IMG/VR virus record: IMGVR_UViG_3300009449_000018
Location: 1 to 33,279 of that record
DNA length: 33,279 bases
Source of the DNA: a virus
Strand: one strand, 5' to 3'
Program-made: the position numbers and the translations under genes
In this document: piece by piece, positions 26,001 through 33,279 of the stretch
Position numbering within the stretch: the stretch's first letter is position 1
How the letters are laid out: each line of letters opens with the position of its first letter
Notes under the pieces: model-generated
Told to the model about the DNA's origin: nothing
Database searches by the model: none
Seen by the model: only the letters and a program-made list of their open reading frames with translations

Positions 26001-29000
26001 TTCGCTTTTTTAATTGCGGCCTCTTCAGCCTTGCCTAACCCATCAACTAATCCGTATAAACCTCCAACAGTAGCTCCTATAGCTGTGCCCAGCGGACCAA
26101 ACATCATTCCCATTGCTGCTCCGCTACCAGCCCCTTGTAGAAAACCTCCGGTGGCTGCGCCAGCCGTACCCCCAATTGCGTCTTGCGCAAAACCTGCAGC
26201 CATAGGCAAGCCCATCATCAAACCCATTTGCCCACCAGTGCTACCAATCATTCTTCCCGCCCTCGTTCCAGCAAACCTTGAGCTTGCGTTTTGTAGCCCA
26301 ACGCTTCTCGCGGCTCTTTGCGTAGCTGCTTTTAATTTTTCTGTGGTCCCAATTAATTGATTTGTTTTTTTGGCTACTCTGTCTTGAGCGCTAGAACTTA
26401 CGTTGTATTTGTTCCCAAGTTTTTGCATCATCTCTTGCATTTTCTTATGAGGAACCCTGCCCGTTTCAAATCTTTTTATAACACCGGCAATAGCTTTGTT
26501 ATACTTTTTAGCGTTGCTCTCCGTTTGGGATTGCGCACCACTACCTCTATAACCAACCACGTCAGAACTTGTAATTTCTGGTGCATAATTCGGCACGTAT
26601 CCATTTGCAGCGCCAAATACATCTTTCAATCCATTTGGTTCGTCGTCTGTATTGGTTACGCCCAGACCGATTGGATTACTTTTATTCATTAGTGCTGAAT
26701 GAGAGCCAATTCTTATTTTCGAAACAGGAACGCCAGCTTCTTTTTCTCTACCTATTGCATCAGATAATGGGTTGGCGAAGTTGGGGATGTATCCGTGAGA
26801 TTTTAATTGACTATTTAAACCTACCCTAGAAAATTTGCCGCTTTGTAAAGACTTAAACCCTGCCTTGCGAAGAAGAGTTGTTTGTTCTTCGTTGCTACTA
26901 CTCCATGGTTTGTCGCCAACAAAAAGGCGGCCATCTTTTCTAGACAATATACCTTTATTTAGATCAGATGTTTTGCTTAAGTTAGGAGCGCCAGCTTTAC
27001 CAAACCTAACATCATATATTTTTCTAGCGAATGATTTAGCATTTTTTATGTTTGTGTTTATTTTAGCTTCAGCACCTTTCCTACCTTTGCTACCAGGAAC
27101 CCCAAACAATTTATATAATTCTTTATTTCTTGGCAAATCAATTCTTGCACCTTGATCTTCTGTGATTTTATCGGTCTCTCCCACACCGCGTATAATGCTT
27201 TTTGCCACAGCCTCAAAGATATGGCCCGAAACAACAGCCATTTTACTTTTTGGTAAATCACTGTTCATATTTGATTTATCCATAGAAAAAGTATCACCTA
27301 GGGATAAACTATTTAAAATTTGATTAGTAACCTCAAATCCCTTATTTTGAAGTTTTTCATTTATTTGGTCTTCGAATCTTTTTGAGCCTCTTTTTTTATC
27401 TGATTCATCTAAGGTGTAAAAATCAAAAGCGACTTTAGCGCCCTTACCTTGATTGGGATTCGCGGTCTTTTTTCCTTTAGCGGGAGCATGAATATCTGTA
27501 AATCCTTTTGGTGGAGATCCGTCAGACCTAGCTTGGTAAACTCCACTATCTGCAACACCAGGAACAACATAATAATAGTTACCAATTTGATCTGAACCTC
27601 TAGATGCGGCGAGACCAACATAATTAGAAGAATTTTGATTAATACCATATTGAACTCTTCCCTGTTTAGCTGTAAACTTAGAAGTTCTCGGTTTAATTTT
27701 CTTAAAATTAGGTATATATCCTCCCGCAGCATATGGATCAAATCCATGTATACTACCAAATGCTTGTTGATAATTCTCTCCAGCCTTACTTGACTTTGGA
27801 GGCATGATCGCAGGTTGACTCATCCCCTTAAAATTCTTTACTTTTTCTGCGCTGTTATATATTACCGAGCCTTCGCCAGGCATATTCATACTTCGAATAC
27901 TTCCAGCAGCATATCCACCTCGCGCAGCTTGCTCGCGTTCTGGATCTGCAAAATTTGGAATGTGTCCGCCCGCTCTTCCCTTTCGAGGAGCAAGGCTTGC
28001 ATTGTACCCTTTCGTGTATAAACTAGCGGCAACACTTTTTGATACAGAGTTCAACATGTTAGCTTCAACAACTTGAGCCTTCAAGAGTCCAAGGATTATT
28101 TTTTCCTTTTCCGTTCTTGAAATATCGGTTCGCAACATTTCCTTGCTTATCGCTGCGTTTTGCCCAAATAAAGTAACAAGAGAAGTTTGTATTGCTTTTT
28201 GTTTATGAGCTTCGCTTGTTACCCCAATTAAAGATTGCAGACTTTGATTCGCATAAACCAAAGCTTTAGCAAATAACTTTATAAATACTGCGGAAATAAC
28301 GACCAACCCTGGACCAGTTATGATATTACCCAAGCCCTTTAAAAAACCTTGAGCGAAATCGCTACCAGTGGATTCTCCACCGCCAAGCATTTCATTTGCT
28401 CCTTCAGCCAGTCCCTTGAAAACATTCAAAACCTTTTCCATTCCTGGAGCAAGCATGATTTCTCCAATCTGTGCGCTTAATTCTTTTAAAGCTATTCCGG
28501 TTTCTGTGGCCATTGCAGACATGGTCTGCCTTAATTGATCGTTTTTGTCTATAGCTTCTGTGGTGGCCCCTGCAGAGATTTGAGTAGCGTTTGCAAGTAT
28601 ACCGTTTTGCTTTGCAGCGTCACTCAGTACAGCTTTTAATATATTGATTTGAAAAACTCCACCAACCGTCTGAGCTATTTGTGCTTTTTGGGATTCCGTA
28701 AGATGATCAAAAGTGTTAGCGAGATCGGTTAAAATTCTTCTTGCGCCAATCGTATTGCCTTCCAAATCTCTTACAGCGATACCCAGATTTTCCAATTGAT
28801 TTAAAGTGTCTGTTCTTCCTATTCTTGTGAAAATTGTTTTAAATGAGTTTCCGATTACTTTACCACCTCGAGCAGTTTTTTGTTGTGCTGCAGTAACCAG
28901 ACCTACCAACTCATCAATATCCACTCCAGCACTTTTCGCAGCCTGACCCGTTCGAGATATCGCATCAGCAAAATCTTCTGCACTAACAGCAAATTTTACA

Positions 29001-29590
29001 TCAACCGCAGCGAATTTACTTACAAGTTGAGTAGTGTCTTTTATTTGATCTCCATAAGTATTCATGGCCGCAGTCAAAGCTTTTACTGCGTTTGCAGAAT
29101 CCATTCCAGTTAATCGAGTCAAAATAAGAGCGTCTCGAGTTCTTTTTAAAGACTCCTCCATCGTCAAGCCTTGACGAGCATACTCGGTAGCCGCTTCAGC
29201 GGCAACGTTAAAAGCTGCTCCGGTTTCCTTGGCGGTTTTAAATAAGCCGTTTGAGAATTTTTCTAAATTCGCTGTAGATAAATTCATAACTACATTGATA
29301 TCAGCAAGAGCTTTTTCGACTTCAACAACATTTTTAACTAAAGCTTTAAAGCCGTCAGCTACTCCATTGATTATCGCCATACTCGCGCCAAACGCAATGA
29401 TACGAGCGTTAGCAGCTTCCATAGATTTGCTAAACTCGTCAGCTCCACGCTTCATATTCCCAAGCGGCTGGGTAGCTCCCTTGTCATCCACCGTTATTTT
29501 GATCGGTGTTTTGCGAATACGGTTTACAGCCGCTTGAACAGCCGCTTCAAGCGGCTGTGTATTACCTTGTACGTTGAGATTTATAGACAT
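23078..29590 (-). CDS. Tape measure protein with GYIPNFA motifs and an embedded nuclease-like domain
   Basis: This 2170-aa protein sets tail length and is injected ahead of DNA. Residues about 55-410 match the TP901-type core (GKVIGNSFKTIFTRIGR, ENLGIAVRD, QTVGGVFQ). Hydrophobic segments occur at about 415-445, and a glycine-zipper stretch at about 1103-1187 (GAATGGFLQGAGSGAAMGMMFGPLG...) could insert in a membrane. Four related motifs stand at 541-548 (GGHIPNFA), 623-629 (GGYIPNF), 933-939 (GYIPNFA) and 997-1003 (GYVPNYA). Between the second and third lies a segment with E793, D818 and E841-A-K843, a PD-(D/E)XK-like signature. Coiled-coil helices fill 1190-1780. Two repeats with IPAM/VPAM and NGEYVM or SEGEYVI occur near 1813-1840 and 2046-2080. 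A hairpin precedes its start. Confidence 0.85.
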   Translation of the reverse strand: MSINLNVQGNTQPLEAAVQAAVNRIRKTPIKITVDDKGATQPLGNMKRGADEFSKSMEAANARIIAFGASMAIINGVADGFKALVKNVVEVEKALADINVVMNLSTANLEKFSNGLFKTAKETGAAFNVAAEAATEYARQGLTMEESLKRTRDALILTRLTGMDSANAVKALTAAMNTYGDQIKDTTQLVSKFAAVDVKFAVSAEDFADAISRTGQAAKSAGVDIDELVGLVTAAQQKTARGGKVIGNSFKTIFTRIGRTDTLNQLENLGIAVRDLEGNTIGARRILTDLANTFDHLTESQKAQIAQTVGGVFQINILKAVLSDAAKQNGILANATQISAGATTEAIDKNDQLRQTMSAMATETGIALKELSAQIGEIMLAPGMEKVLNVFKGLAEGANEMLGGGESTGSDFAQGFLKGLGNIITGPGLVVISAVFIKLFAKALVYANQSLQSLIGVTSEAHKQKAIQTSLVTLFGQNAAISKEMLRTDISRTEKEKIILGLLKAQVVEANMLNSVSKSVAASLYTKGYNASLAPRKGRAGGHIPNFADPEREQAARGGYAAGSIRSMNMPGEGSVIYNSAEKVKNFKGMSQPAIMPPKSSKAGENYQQAFGSIHGFDPYAAGGYIPNFKKIKPRTSKFTAKQGRVQYGINQNSSNYVGLAASRGSDQIGNYYYVVPGVADSGVYQARSDGSPPKGFTDIHAPAKGKKTANPNQGKGAKVAFDFYTLDESDKKRGSKRFEDQINEKLQNKGFEVTNQILNSLSLGDTFSMDKSNMNSDLPKSKMAVVSGHIFEAVAKSIIRGVGETDKITEDQGARIDLPRNKELYKLFGVPGSKGRKGAEAKINTNIKNAKSFARKIYDVRFGKAGAPNLSKTSDLNKGILSRKDGRLFVGDKPWSSSNEEQTTLLRKAGFKSLQSGKFSRVGLNSQLKSHGYIPNFANPLSDAIGREKEAGVPVSKIRIGSHSALMNKSNPIGLGVTNTDDEPNGLKDVFGAANGYVPNYAPEITSSDVVGYRGSGAQSQTESNAKKYNKAIAGVIKRFETGRVPHKKMQEMMQKLGNKYNVSSSAQDRVAKKTNQLIGTTEKLKAATQRAARSVGLQNASSRFAGTRAGRMIGSTGGQMGLMMGLPMAAGFAQDAIGGTAGAATGGFLQGAGSGAAMGMMFGPLGTAIGATVGGLYGLVDGLGKAEEAAIKKAKDDLDYSKSMGSSLVSLFSDFPEAKKHLKDFREGYNRLNQEIKKENSKTINVAKGFDPLTSSTIYKKEKDPEAQGKVKVMNEIMNTNLDSKLSDALRALPSDYTFSAKGAEAGSEFKGTGKEYAKELEKADVSRKKVMFESFMAGERKAENESADLRKEEVRGLIVKLNHQKAMLVSQQESALAQLRIKDKYRQISENLDFQEKVMGGAITEQQKAQIKYKKALNSAAEKLDSSLRGADSSLKEGLMTLVKRSPSMQSSVRSDLAKKMGIKASEKNRISRIDVTKPYSKMSGQELVGKLKEIDGVSPQDLAAIESLVYKKRSDETLARQSKISQAGSAKRVLGQDLYVATENKIIKDLERKNRMSSEGLQSSQKIRGFTEQVAAARRLNAVGPGYQTGRERESFAMSEKRFKLESKITTLEENQKDKLAGLDTKKKRDELKEKRLEGMVTGQITLKSEADWEEYDALLNSQEERKKNLDEIEQKIKNINAETKTEISSAQELLEKEKERLKLKREYETGPGAMRNGARDAQKRIVEQAETMEFRLGGELTNQFRNGLVDGMQAAINKADDLSDVMNNIAMNFLGAIQQAYLGKAADAIVGALPFSSGGGVRKYSKGGGVPAMVTNGEYVMGGDAVKKYGGGFMHRLNAGGKLPGYSTGGKPDEPQPGSALAANFGGGEGYNTGRRYQSQAMSGFFYSGQSGNLGLQEDTQYTKGIIQERMRKEAEKKAKKRALMQMLVGTALSVGIGSMVSSGLEGLAESGALGEKSMLDSWGKSSGIDSAAVNQTMLETGMSRTEAMSINQPFENDFDFGSIVKDNYSPFSPTSIQESRAVYRGGKINGYANGGHIAGKSGIDQIPAMLSEGEYVIRASSARQLGKPMLDRINAGKFNDGGAVTPLTENSETGTSGGNTNNINITVNMDKGSGKSEKKDDKAGANPKDSSEDQEKSTQLAEKVKQQVISVIMDEQRPGGLLSD
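26583..27970 (-). other. Candidate cargo region of the tape measure, bounded by GYIPNFA-type motifs
   Basis: The four motif copies divide residues 541-1003 into segments of about 75, 300 and 57 residues. The longest holds GHIFEAVAKSI (789 onward), ARIDLP (815-820) and GAEAKIN (839-845). An early helix Glu, an Asp at a strand end and an E-x-K on the next strand, about 23 residues on, are the order of a PD-(D/E)XK nuclease core. The first segment contains a beta-rich YVGLAASRG and YYYVVPG. Nuclease activity is inferred from this pattern only; a structural role is possible. Confidence 0.4.
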
Positions 29591-29592
29591 AT

Positions 29593-29614
29593 TACCTTAT
29601 TCCGTTATAAGGTA
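29593..29614 (-). promoter_or_regulatory. Perfect 8-bp hairpin just before the tape measure start codon
   Basis: TACCTTAT and ATAAGGTA are perfect inverted repeats around a 6-nt loop (TCCGTT on the plus strand). The stem ends 3 nt from the ATG of the tape measure gene, and its start-side arm contains AAGG, the only SD-like bases for that gene. It fills most of the 38-nt gap after the upstream chaperone gene. Possible roles are control of tape measure translation or an operator. It has no U-tract, so an intrinsic terminator is unlikely. Confidence 0.45.
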
Positions 29615-29628
29615 TTAATACACCAAAA

Positions 29629-30615
29629 CTATCCTACTCCATGCAATTTCATTAAATCTTCCATATTTAAAGTTCCGCCCTTCTTTTTGGCTTCTTCGTG
29701 AAGACTTACCCCTCCCTTAGGCTTGTCCACCCCAAGATACTCATAATCCTCATCCTTAGCTCCAACTAGAGTTCCAGCGCTACCTTGATTTAGTTTGTCT
29801 TTGGCTTTGTCTCGCTCTTCTTTTGAGGAGCCTCCAAAGTCTAACAGTTTCGCGGGATCTTTCCTTATATTATCTGGTATATTTTCATTATTATCAAATA
29901 TATTTTTAAATACTCTAGTATAAACTATTAATCTTATTTGATTGTATGTTAAATTACAAAACGGTTTTCCATAAAATTGCATACTGTCTTCAGCAAAACT
30001 TAAATATGGATTATAAAAATCTTCTAATATAGTATATTGTATATTTTCTTCATTAAAGCTCTTAAAGACATCGTTATAACGAGAAACTATTTTCTTTAAA
30101 TCTTGATTCTCTAATTGATCAAATTCATCTTCACCAAATAAAGGAATCAATAAATCTTTATCTTTATAAAAACTTTTAATCATATAAAAATCATTTAATC
30201 TATCTTTTGCATATTTCTCGCAAGTGTTTCCAACAAGAGACATCCTCTGAGCGAGTTTTTGATTCAGTGCGAGGGTTTCTTCTTCTATTGTTTTTTCTTG
30301 CTTGTCAATCTGGTTCTTGATCACCATTTTTGTTTTGGCGGTCTTTAAAGTTTCAAGAAAATACTCCTTATCCTCTATGAATTTTTCGTCCTTGTCTCCC
30401 CAGTCTCCCTCTTCTTTTAAAAAAGCAAGCATCTCTTCTTCTGTGGGCACGCCCCGACGAAGGGCTGCGTTAAAATATTTTTCCTCTATCTCTTCAAGCT
30501 CTACTTGGTCGTGCGGAGTCAAGTGCTTGATGTAAACAAAGTCCTCGTCAAGAATTGTGGAAGAGTAACCTCTAACTACATCCCTAAATATCTTTCTGCG
30601 CTTGACCGCTTCCAC
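29629..30615 (-). CDS. Probable second tail assembly chaperone
   Basis: This 328-aa protein lies directly upstream of the tape measure gene, where tail assembly chaperones are encoded. It is rich in Glu, Lys and Asp and predicted mainly helical. It has a long helical stretch at about 75-130 and a hydrophobic NLTYNQIRLIVYTRVFKNIF block near 220-240. The last 80 residues are Gly/Lys-rich and end in MEDLMKLHGVG. It begins with GTG at 30615-30613, 5 nt after the upstream stop. No domain is recognised, so the call rests on position and on the helical, acidic character. The lambda G-GT frameshift is not visible here: the two genes are separated, not overlapping. Confidence 0.4.
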   Translation of the reverse strand: MEAVKRRKIFRDVVRGYSSTILDEDFVYIKHLTPHDQVELEEIEEKYFNAALRRGVPTEEEMLAFLKEEGDWGDKDEKFIEDKEYFLETLKTAKTKMVIKNQIDKQEKTIEEETLALNQKLAQRMSLVGNTCEKYAKDRLNDFYMIKSFYKDKDLLIPLFGEDEFDQLENQDLKKIVSRYNDVFKSFNEENIQYTILEDFYNPYLSFAEDSMQFYGKPFCNLTYNQIRLIVYTRVFKNIFDNNENIPDNIRKDPAKLLDFGGSSKEERDKAKDKLNQGSAGTLVGAKDEDYEYLGVDKPKGGVSLHEEAKKKGGTLNMEDLMKLHGVG

Positions 30616-30620
30616 ATATA

Positions 30621-31430
30621 TTAAATACTACCGTCCTCGATATCTTTGTCTAGCTTTTCGAAATCTAGTTTCGAAACTGCGCCAGAACTGTAATACCAAA
30701 AGCTAAAAAATGCGGCAACCTTTCCTCCGACTATATCATAAAGATCGTTCCCCTCCTCCTCAAGCTCGTAATAAGTTTGAAGCTTTTGCTCAAAATCGCG
30801 ACCCTCAAATAAAGGAGATATTTCCTCTTCGTCAGACTTCTGAACAAAAGTGAGATTTAAAATATACCATTGAATAACTTTATTCTCGGCTCTTACGTCA
30901 GCGGTGTGGTTGAAAAGGTTAGAATATGAAGTCTCGACATTAATAATATCTTTCCTTAAAAGAGCTATCTCTCCAGCGATTTCCTTTAATCGCGCTGTAT
31001 CCTTTTCTGTTTTAACATTTTTTATCTGAATCTTTTCGCTTTCCTGGGAGAATTCTCCATACCTTACGTACATTTTTGTCAGAGCTTTTGCGTCCTCTTC
31101 CGCAAGCAGTCCACCTGTATCGCTGTATTTTTTTGCGAGCATGGCTTTTGTTAAAATCCCTCGCTTTATACAATTACTCATTTCGACACTAAATTCCAAT
31201 TCGGCATCTTCTATTTGCCTGCGAGTTGGCTGCTTCATTATGAGTCGATAAGGAGTTGGCTCAACCACTTCCTTGGTTACAGAAACTTCTTCCTCTTCGC
31301 CGGTTTCTTCGTTCTTGACTTTGCTCGTCTCTGTTTTCTTGACCTTCTCTTCTTTTTCAAAAGTGAAGCTGTAAATTTCACGCAGTTTTTTGCGGGTATC
31401 GTTTATTGTTGGGGTTGCTGTGTCTGACAT
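30621..31430 (-). CDS. Probable first tail assembly chaperone
   Basis: This 269-aa, Glu/Lys-rich protein has a charged N-terminal region (20-55, with ETGEEEE), a helix-rich body beginning PTRRQIEDAELEFS (about 68-81), and a possible coiled coil at about 135-175. The end has a FFSFWYYSSG aromatic segment (about 240-250) before an acidic tail. It precedes the 328-aa gene by 5 nt and should be co-transcribed with the tail genes. No family is identified with certainty. Position upstream of the tape measure and the acidic helical makeup favour a chaperone that holds the tape measure before tube assembly. Confidence 0.4.
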   Translation of the reverse strand: MSDTATPTINDTRKKLREIYSFTFEKEEKVKKTETSKVKNEETGEEEEVSVTKEVVEPTPYRLIMKQPTRRQIEDAELEFSVEMSNCIKRGILTKAMLAKKYSDTGGLLAEEDAKALTKMYVRYGEFSQESEKIQIKNVKTEKDTARLKEIAGEIALLRKDIINVETSYSNLFNHTADVRAENKVIQWYILNLTFVQKSDEEEISPLFEGRDFEQKLQTYYELEEEGNDLYDIVGGKVAAFFSFWYYSSGAVSKLDFEKLDKDIEDGSI

Positions 31431-31439
31431 AATTTTATT

Positions 31440-31727
31440 TTATTTAAATGTAAAGCCTATGGTATAATTATCTAAATCCATTTCGATATTTCTAATAGTT
31501 TCATTGCCAATATCTAAAGTTCTTTTTCTTAGGTGCTGCAACTTATCTAAACTGAAGTAGTCAGCTTGATCCACAACTGGCACGCAACCCTCTGGCAAAT
31601 TATTTCTTAATTTATTAAAATTAATTTGATGCTCCTTATGTAAATCCTCAAGCATAACGAGGAAACCCTTAAAAAGGGAAACCGTATTCCTGTGGCAACA
31701 TTTTTTAAAAATGTCTTCTGCTTCCAT
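31440..31727 (-). CDS. Small unrecognised protein, first gene of the tail operon
   Basis: The frame is open from an ATG at 31772, but I place the start at the internal ATG at 31727 (95 aa), because the first 15 residues of the longer form look non-native and would cover the divergent control region. The start choice is uncertain and no good SD precedes either. The protein begins MEAEDIFKKCCHRNT, continues with a helical FLVMLEDLHKEH segment and has a central QADYFSLDKLQHLRKR. I see no family. Its place, first in the minus-strand operon, suggests a small tail or assembly factor. Confidence 0.5.
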   Translation of the reverse strand: MEAEDIFKKCCHRNTVSLFKGFLVMLEDLHKEHQINFNKLRNNLPEGCVPVVDQADYFSLDKLQHLRKRTLDIGNETIRNIEMDLDNYTIGFTFK

Positions 31728-31799
31728 ATGTATTATTGTTGTAGATCCTTGTACCTGTATCGATATACACAAAAAAAAATCTTTAGTGTAAAAGTATTC
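31728..31799. promoter_or_regulatory. Divergent intergenic control region
   Basis: This 72-bp gap lies between the minus-strand tail operon and the rightward neck genes and is the only place from which both could be started. It holds a TATCGATA palindrome (31758-31765) and a run of nine A. On the minus strand a TTTACA is followed 17-19 nt later by TGTATATC, which is a weak promoter-like pair. No boxes are clear enough to name a promoter. If the longer start at 31772 is real, the gap shrinks to 27 bp. Confidence 0.35.
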
Positions 31800-32258
31800 A
31801 TGGCAGAATTATTGACAGCGGCAGAAAGAGCAAGCGTGGCAGCGAACTTGTTAGATCTTCATGATACATTCGGAAGAGACATTGTTGTATATAAAGAAGC
31901 TCAAAAAGTTATAGTTAGCACAGACCCTAATTTTAATTATCTTTACGGAACAGGCGGGGCCTCCACCACAAGCGTGGAGAATATTCCTGTAAAGAAAATA
32001 TTTAAAGCTAGAATCAGGTACGACTCGGATAGAAGTTTGGAAAATTTCGGAGAGGCTGGAGCCCAAATAAAAGTAAGCCGACCAGACGGAGGTAGCTTAG
32101 TAAGGATTAAATTAAAAGCTGAAGACTATGCCTATATTAAAGAGGCAAAAAGAATCGAGCTTGACGGAAGAATGTTTCACGTAGATTCTGACCCAAGAGC
32201 TCACGGACTTTTTGATGTTATACAATTTTATTCACTGCTATTAAGACCCATAGAGTAA
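31800..32258 (+). CDS. Probable head-tail connector / neck protein
   Basis: I choose the ATG at 31800 (152 aa). A longer open frame from 31692 adds 36 residues of unlikely, aromatic-rich sequence across the divergent promoter region. The protein starts with a short helix (LLTAAERASVAANLLDLHDTF) and continues as a mostly beta protein with GRDIVVYKEAQKVIVS, a Gly/Thr-rich loop, and a C-terminal FDVIQFYSLLLRP. This size and strand-rich build suit a stopper or head-tail joining protein. The gene overlaps the next as TAATG. The family is inferred, not recognised. Confidence 0.4.
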   Translation: MAELLTAAERASVAANLLDLHDTFGRDIVVYKEAQKVIVSTDPNFNYLYGTGGASTTSVENIPVKKIFKARIRYDSDRSLENFGEAGAQIKVSRPDGGSLVRIKLKAEDYAYIKEAKRIELDGRMFHVDSDPRAHGLFDVIQFYSLLLRPIE

Positions 32259-32881
32259 TGGCCAAGATGATAGACAAAGGAGTCAAGAGGGCATTAGATC
32301 TTGAAATTCGAAAAAACAAACAATTGATAAATGAAGGAAGATTAATAATTGAATCTCAATTCAAAGTGGCTCATGGAAAATTAATGCAAGATTTTGAATC
32401 CCACGCAATAACAAGAGAGCTAAAAAGAGGCCCCGCTTCTAAAAATTTAAGCGGAACTTTACCAGAAGGAAACTTATTTGGATTTATAGGTTTTGAAATT
32501 GGAGATGATCCAGTATATGAATTACAAAATCTTTTACAGCGCACAAATATATTAATAAAAAGAAGAAAGTTTGGATCTTTTGGTTTTGTTTGGAGTTTTG
32601 CGGTAAATATACCAACATTAAAAGATCTTTATGCAGCCACCCCATTGCCTTGGGCAAAAGGAGCAAGCTGGCTACAACAGCTAGAAGGTCAAGGCATAGC
32701 TAATTTAGGTCAATACATGCACGCAAAAAGCCCTCCAGCAGGACGATCAGGAGCGGGAATCCAATCCGGCAGGGAGTCGGGAGGCAGATTAAAAAAACAA
32801 TATATAAAACCTTTATTGAAAGATTTTGAAACCAACTTAAACACCCTATCTGCAACAAGATTATCTAAATCTTATTTTTAA
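32258..32881 (+). CDS. Probable tail-completion / neck protein (HK97 gp10-like)
   Basis: This 207-aa protein has a helical, Lys-rich N-terminus (1-40), a central GNLFGFIGFEIGDDPV (about 71-86) followed by a helix, LPWAKGASWLQQLEGQG (about 129-145), and a GRSGAGIQSGRESGG loop. It ends in a Lys/Asn-rich helix. These features remind me of marine phage tail-completion proteins, which sit at the top of the tail tube. It overlaps its neighbour by the TAATG junction and is followed within one base by the next gene. The call is by size, order and resemblance. Confidence 0.4.
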   Translation: MAKMIDKGVKRALDLEIRKNKQLINEGRLIIESQFKVAHGKLMQDFESHAITRELKRGPASKNLSGTLPEGNLFGFIGFEIGDDPVYELQNLLQRTNILIKRRKFGSFGFVWSFAVNIPTLKDLYAATPLPWAKGASWLQQLEGQGIANLGQYMHAKSPPAGRSGAGIQSGRESGGRLKKQYIKPLLKDFETNLNTLSATRLSKSYF

Positions 32882-33279
32882 ATGAAGCCACAATTCCAAC
32901 ATCAAGTTACTACAAGTTTTGTCTTATGGGCTGACAATTTTATAACTAAAAAAGCGGACGCATTCTCAAGCAAGTCGTCTGATTTTTATGCAGACACCGG
33001 AGACGCGAGGCTTGGCCCCGGGTTGGTGTCTTACAATAGCCCCTACAAGCAATGGGTTAGCGACGAAAGCATAGAGGGGGCGAACATACCTAGCGGCGTT
33101 TACGACAATGGAACATTCGTTCCAAGAGGGCAAGACGGATTAAAAATTGATTTTGACAATGGGCGAGTGATATTCGATTCAAGTTTTGGAGCAAATAAAA
33201 CTACATTAAGTGGAGATTATACAGTAAAAGATTTTAACTTTTATATAACAAATCAAACAGAAGAGCAATTGATAGTTGA
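32882..33279 (+). CDS. Probable virion structural protein (3' partial)
   Basis: An open frame begins with ATG at 32882-32884, immediately after the preceding stop, and runs past the window end for at least 132 codons. It opens MKPQFQHQVTTSFVLWADNF and continues with a Gly/Asn/Asp-rich stretch, including SGVYDNGTFVPRGQDGLKIDFDNGRVIF (broken here for length; key residues G, F, D, V), which looks like short beta strands joined by turns. I suspect a neck or tail structural protein. The end of the gene is outside the window. Confidence 0.5.
   Translation, partial: MKPQFQHQVTTSFVLWADNFITKKADAFSSKSSDFYADTGDARLGPGLVSYNSPYKQWVSDESIEGANIPSGVYDNGTFVPRGQDGLKIDFDNGRVIFDSSFGANKTTLSGDYTVKDFNFYITNQTEEQLIV

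Noticed and set aside
30600-30640. G/GT-type frameshift between the two tail assembly chaperones
   Set aside because: The genes do not overlap: the second starts at a GTG 5 nt after the first stop, with its own complete frame, and no slippery run is visible.
31692-31799. Longer N-terminus for the first rightward neck gene
   Set aside because: The extra 36 residues read as aromatic, Cys-rich sequence with no domain character and would cover the divergent control region. The ATG at 31800 gives a normal helix start.
31749-31800. Rightward sigma70 promoter from TTGTAC at 31749
   Set aside because: The -35-like box has no acceptable -10 at 16-18 nt; the region there is a run of A.
1-33279. tRNA genes, CRISPR arrays, insertion sequences and attachment sites
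   Set aside because: I looked for cloverleaf T-arm signatures, regular direct repeats and transposase-like frames and found none I could support.

Overview
The window is part of the genome of a tailed phage or prophage with a long, flexible, lambda-type (siphovirus) tail. The main evidence is an ordered set of tail genes on the minus strand that matches the lambda order H, M, L, K, I, J. They run rightmost to leftmost as: a small unrecognised gene, two probable tail assembly chaperones, a 2170-aa tape measure protein, two beta-rich tail proteins, a gpM-like protein, a gpL-like Fe-S tip protein, a JAMM-type gpK-like protease, a gpI-gpJ fusion, a 2249-aa fibronectin/adhesin tip protein, and a small S74 chaperone protein. 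The DNA is AT-rich. Most genes start directly on or near the preceding stop (TAATG, ATGA, short gaps) and few have a convincing Shine-Dalgarno sequence. The host cannot be read from the sequence. A Trp/Tyr-rich motif in the two tip proteins resembles one I associate with surface proteins of marine Verrucomicrobia-like bacteria, which is only a hint.

Layout. Bases 1-5525 are plus-strand genes: the end of an unidentified protein, a WavE-like polysaccharide protein, a Whirly-like ssDNA-binding protein with an SSB-type tail, a two-gene glycosyltransferase unit (GT4 plus a GT9 domain split over two frames), and a possible single-strand annealing or recombination protein. This arm meets the tail operon tail-to-tail with an 11-bp overlap at 5515-5525. 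Bases 5515-31727 are the minus-strand tail operon. A divergent gap of about 72 bp (31728-31799) separates it from a rightward set of neck or tail-completion genes that continues past the window end. No stretch longer than 300 bases lacks a gene.

How the genes work together. The chaperones, tape measure and two beta-rich proteins should build the tube. The M, L, K and I-J proteins should build the tip. The 2249-aa protein, probably folded or trimerised with help from the S74 protein, should make host contact. Short carbohydrate-binding-like modules recur in several tip proteins, including one inserted between the Fe-S cysteine pairs of the gpL homologue.

The most unusual element is the tape measure protein. 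It carries four GYIPNFA-type motifs, and between the second and third lies a roughly 300-aa segment with a PD-(D/E)XK nuclease-like signature. This looks like enzymatic cargo inside a tape measure protein.
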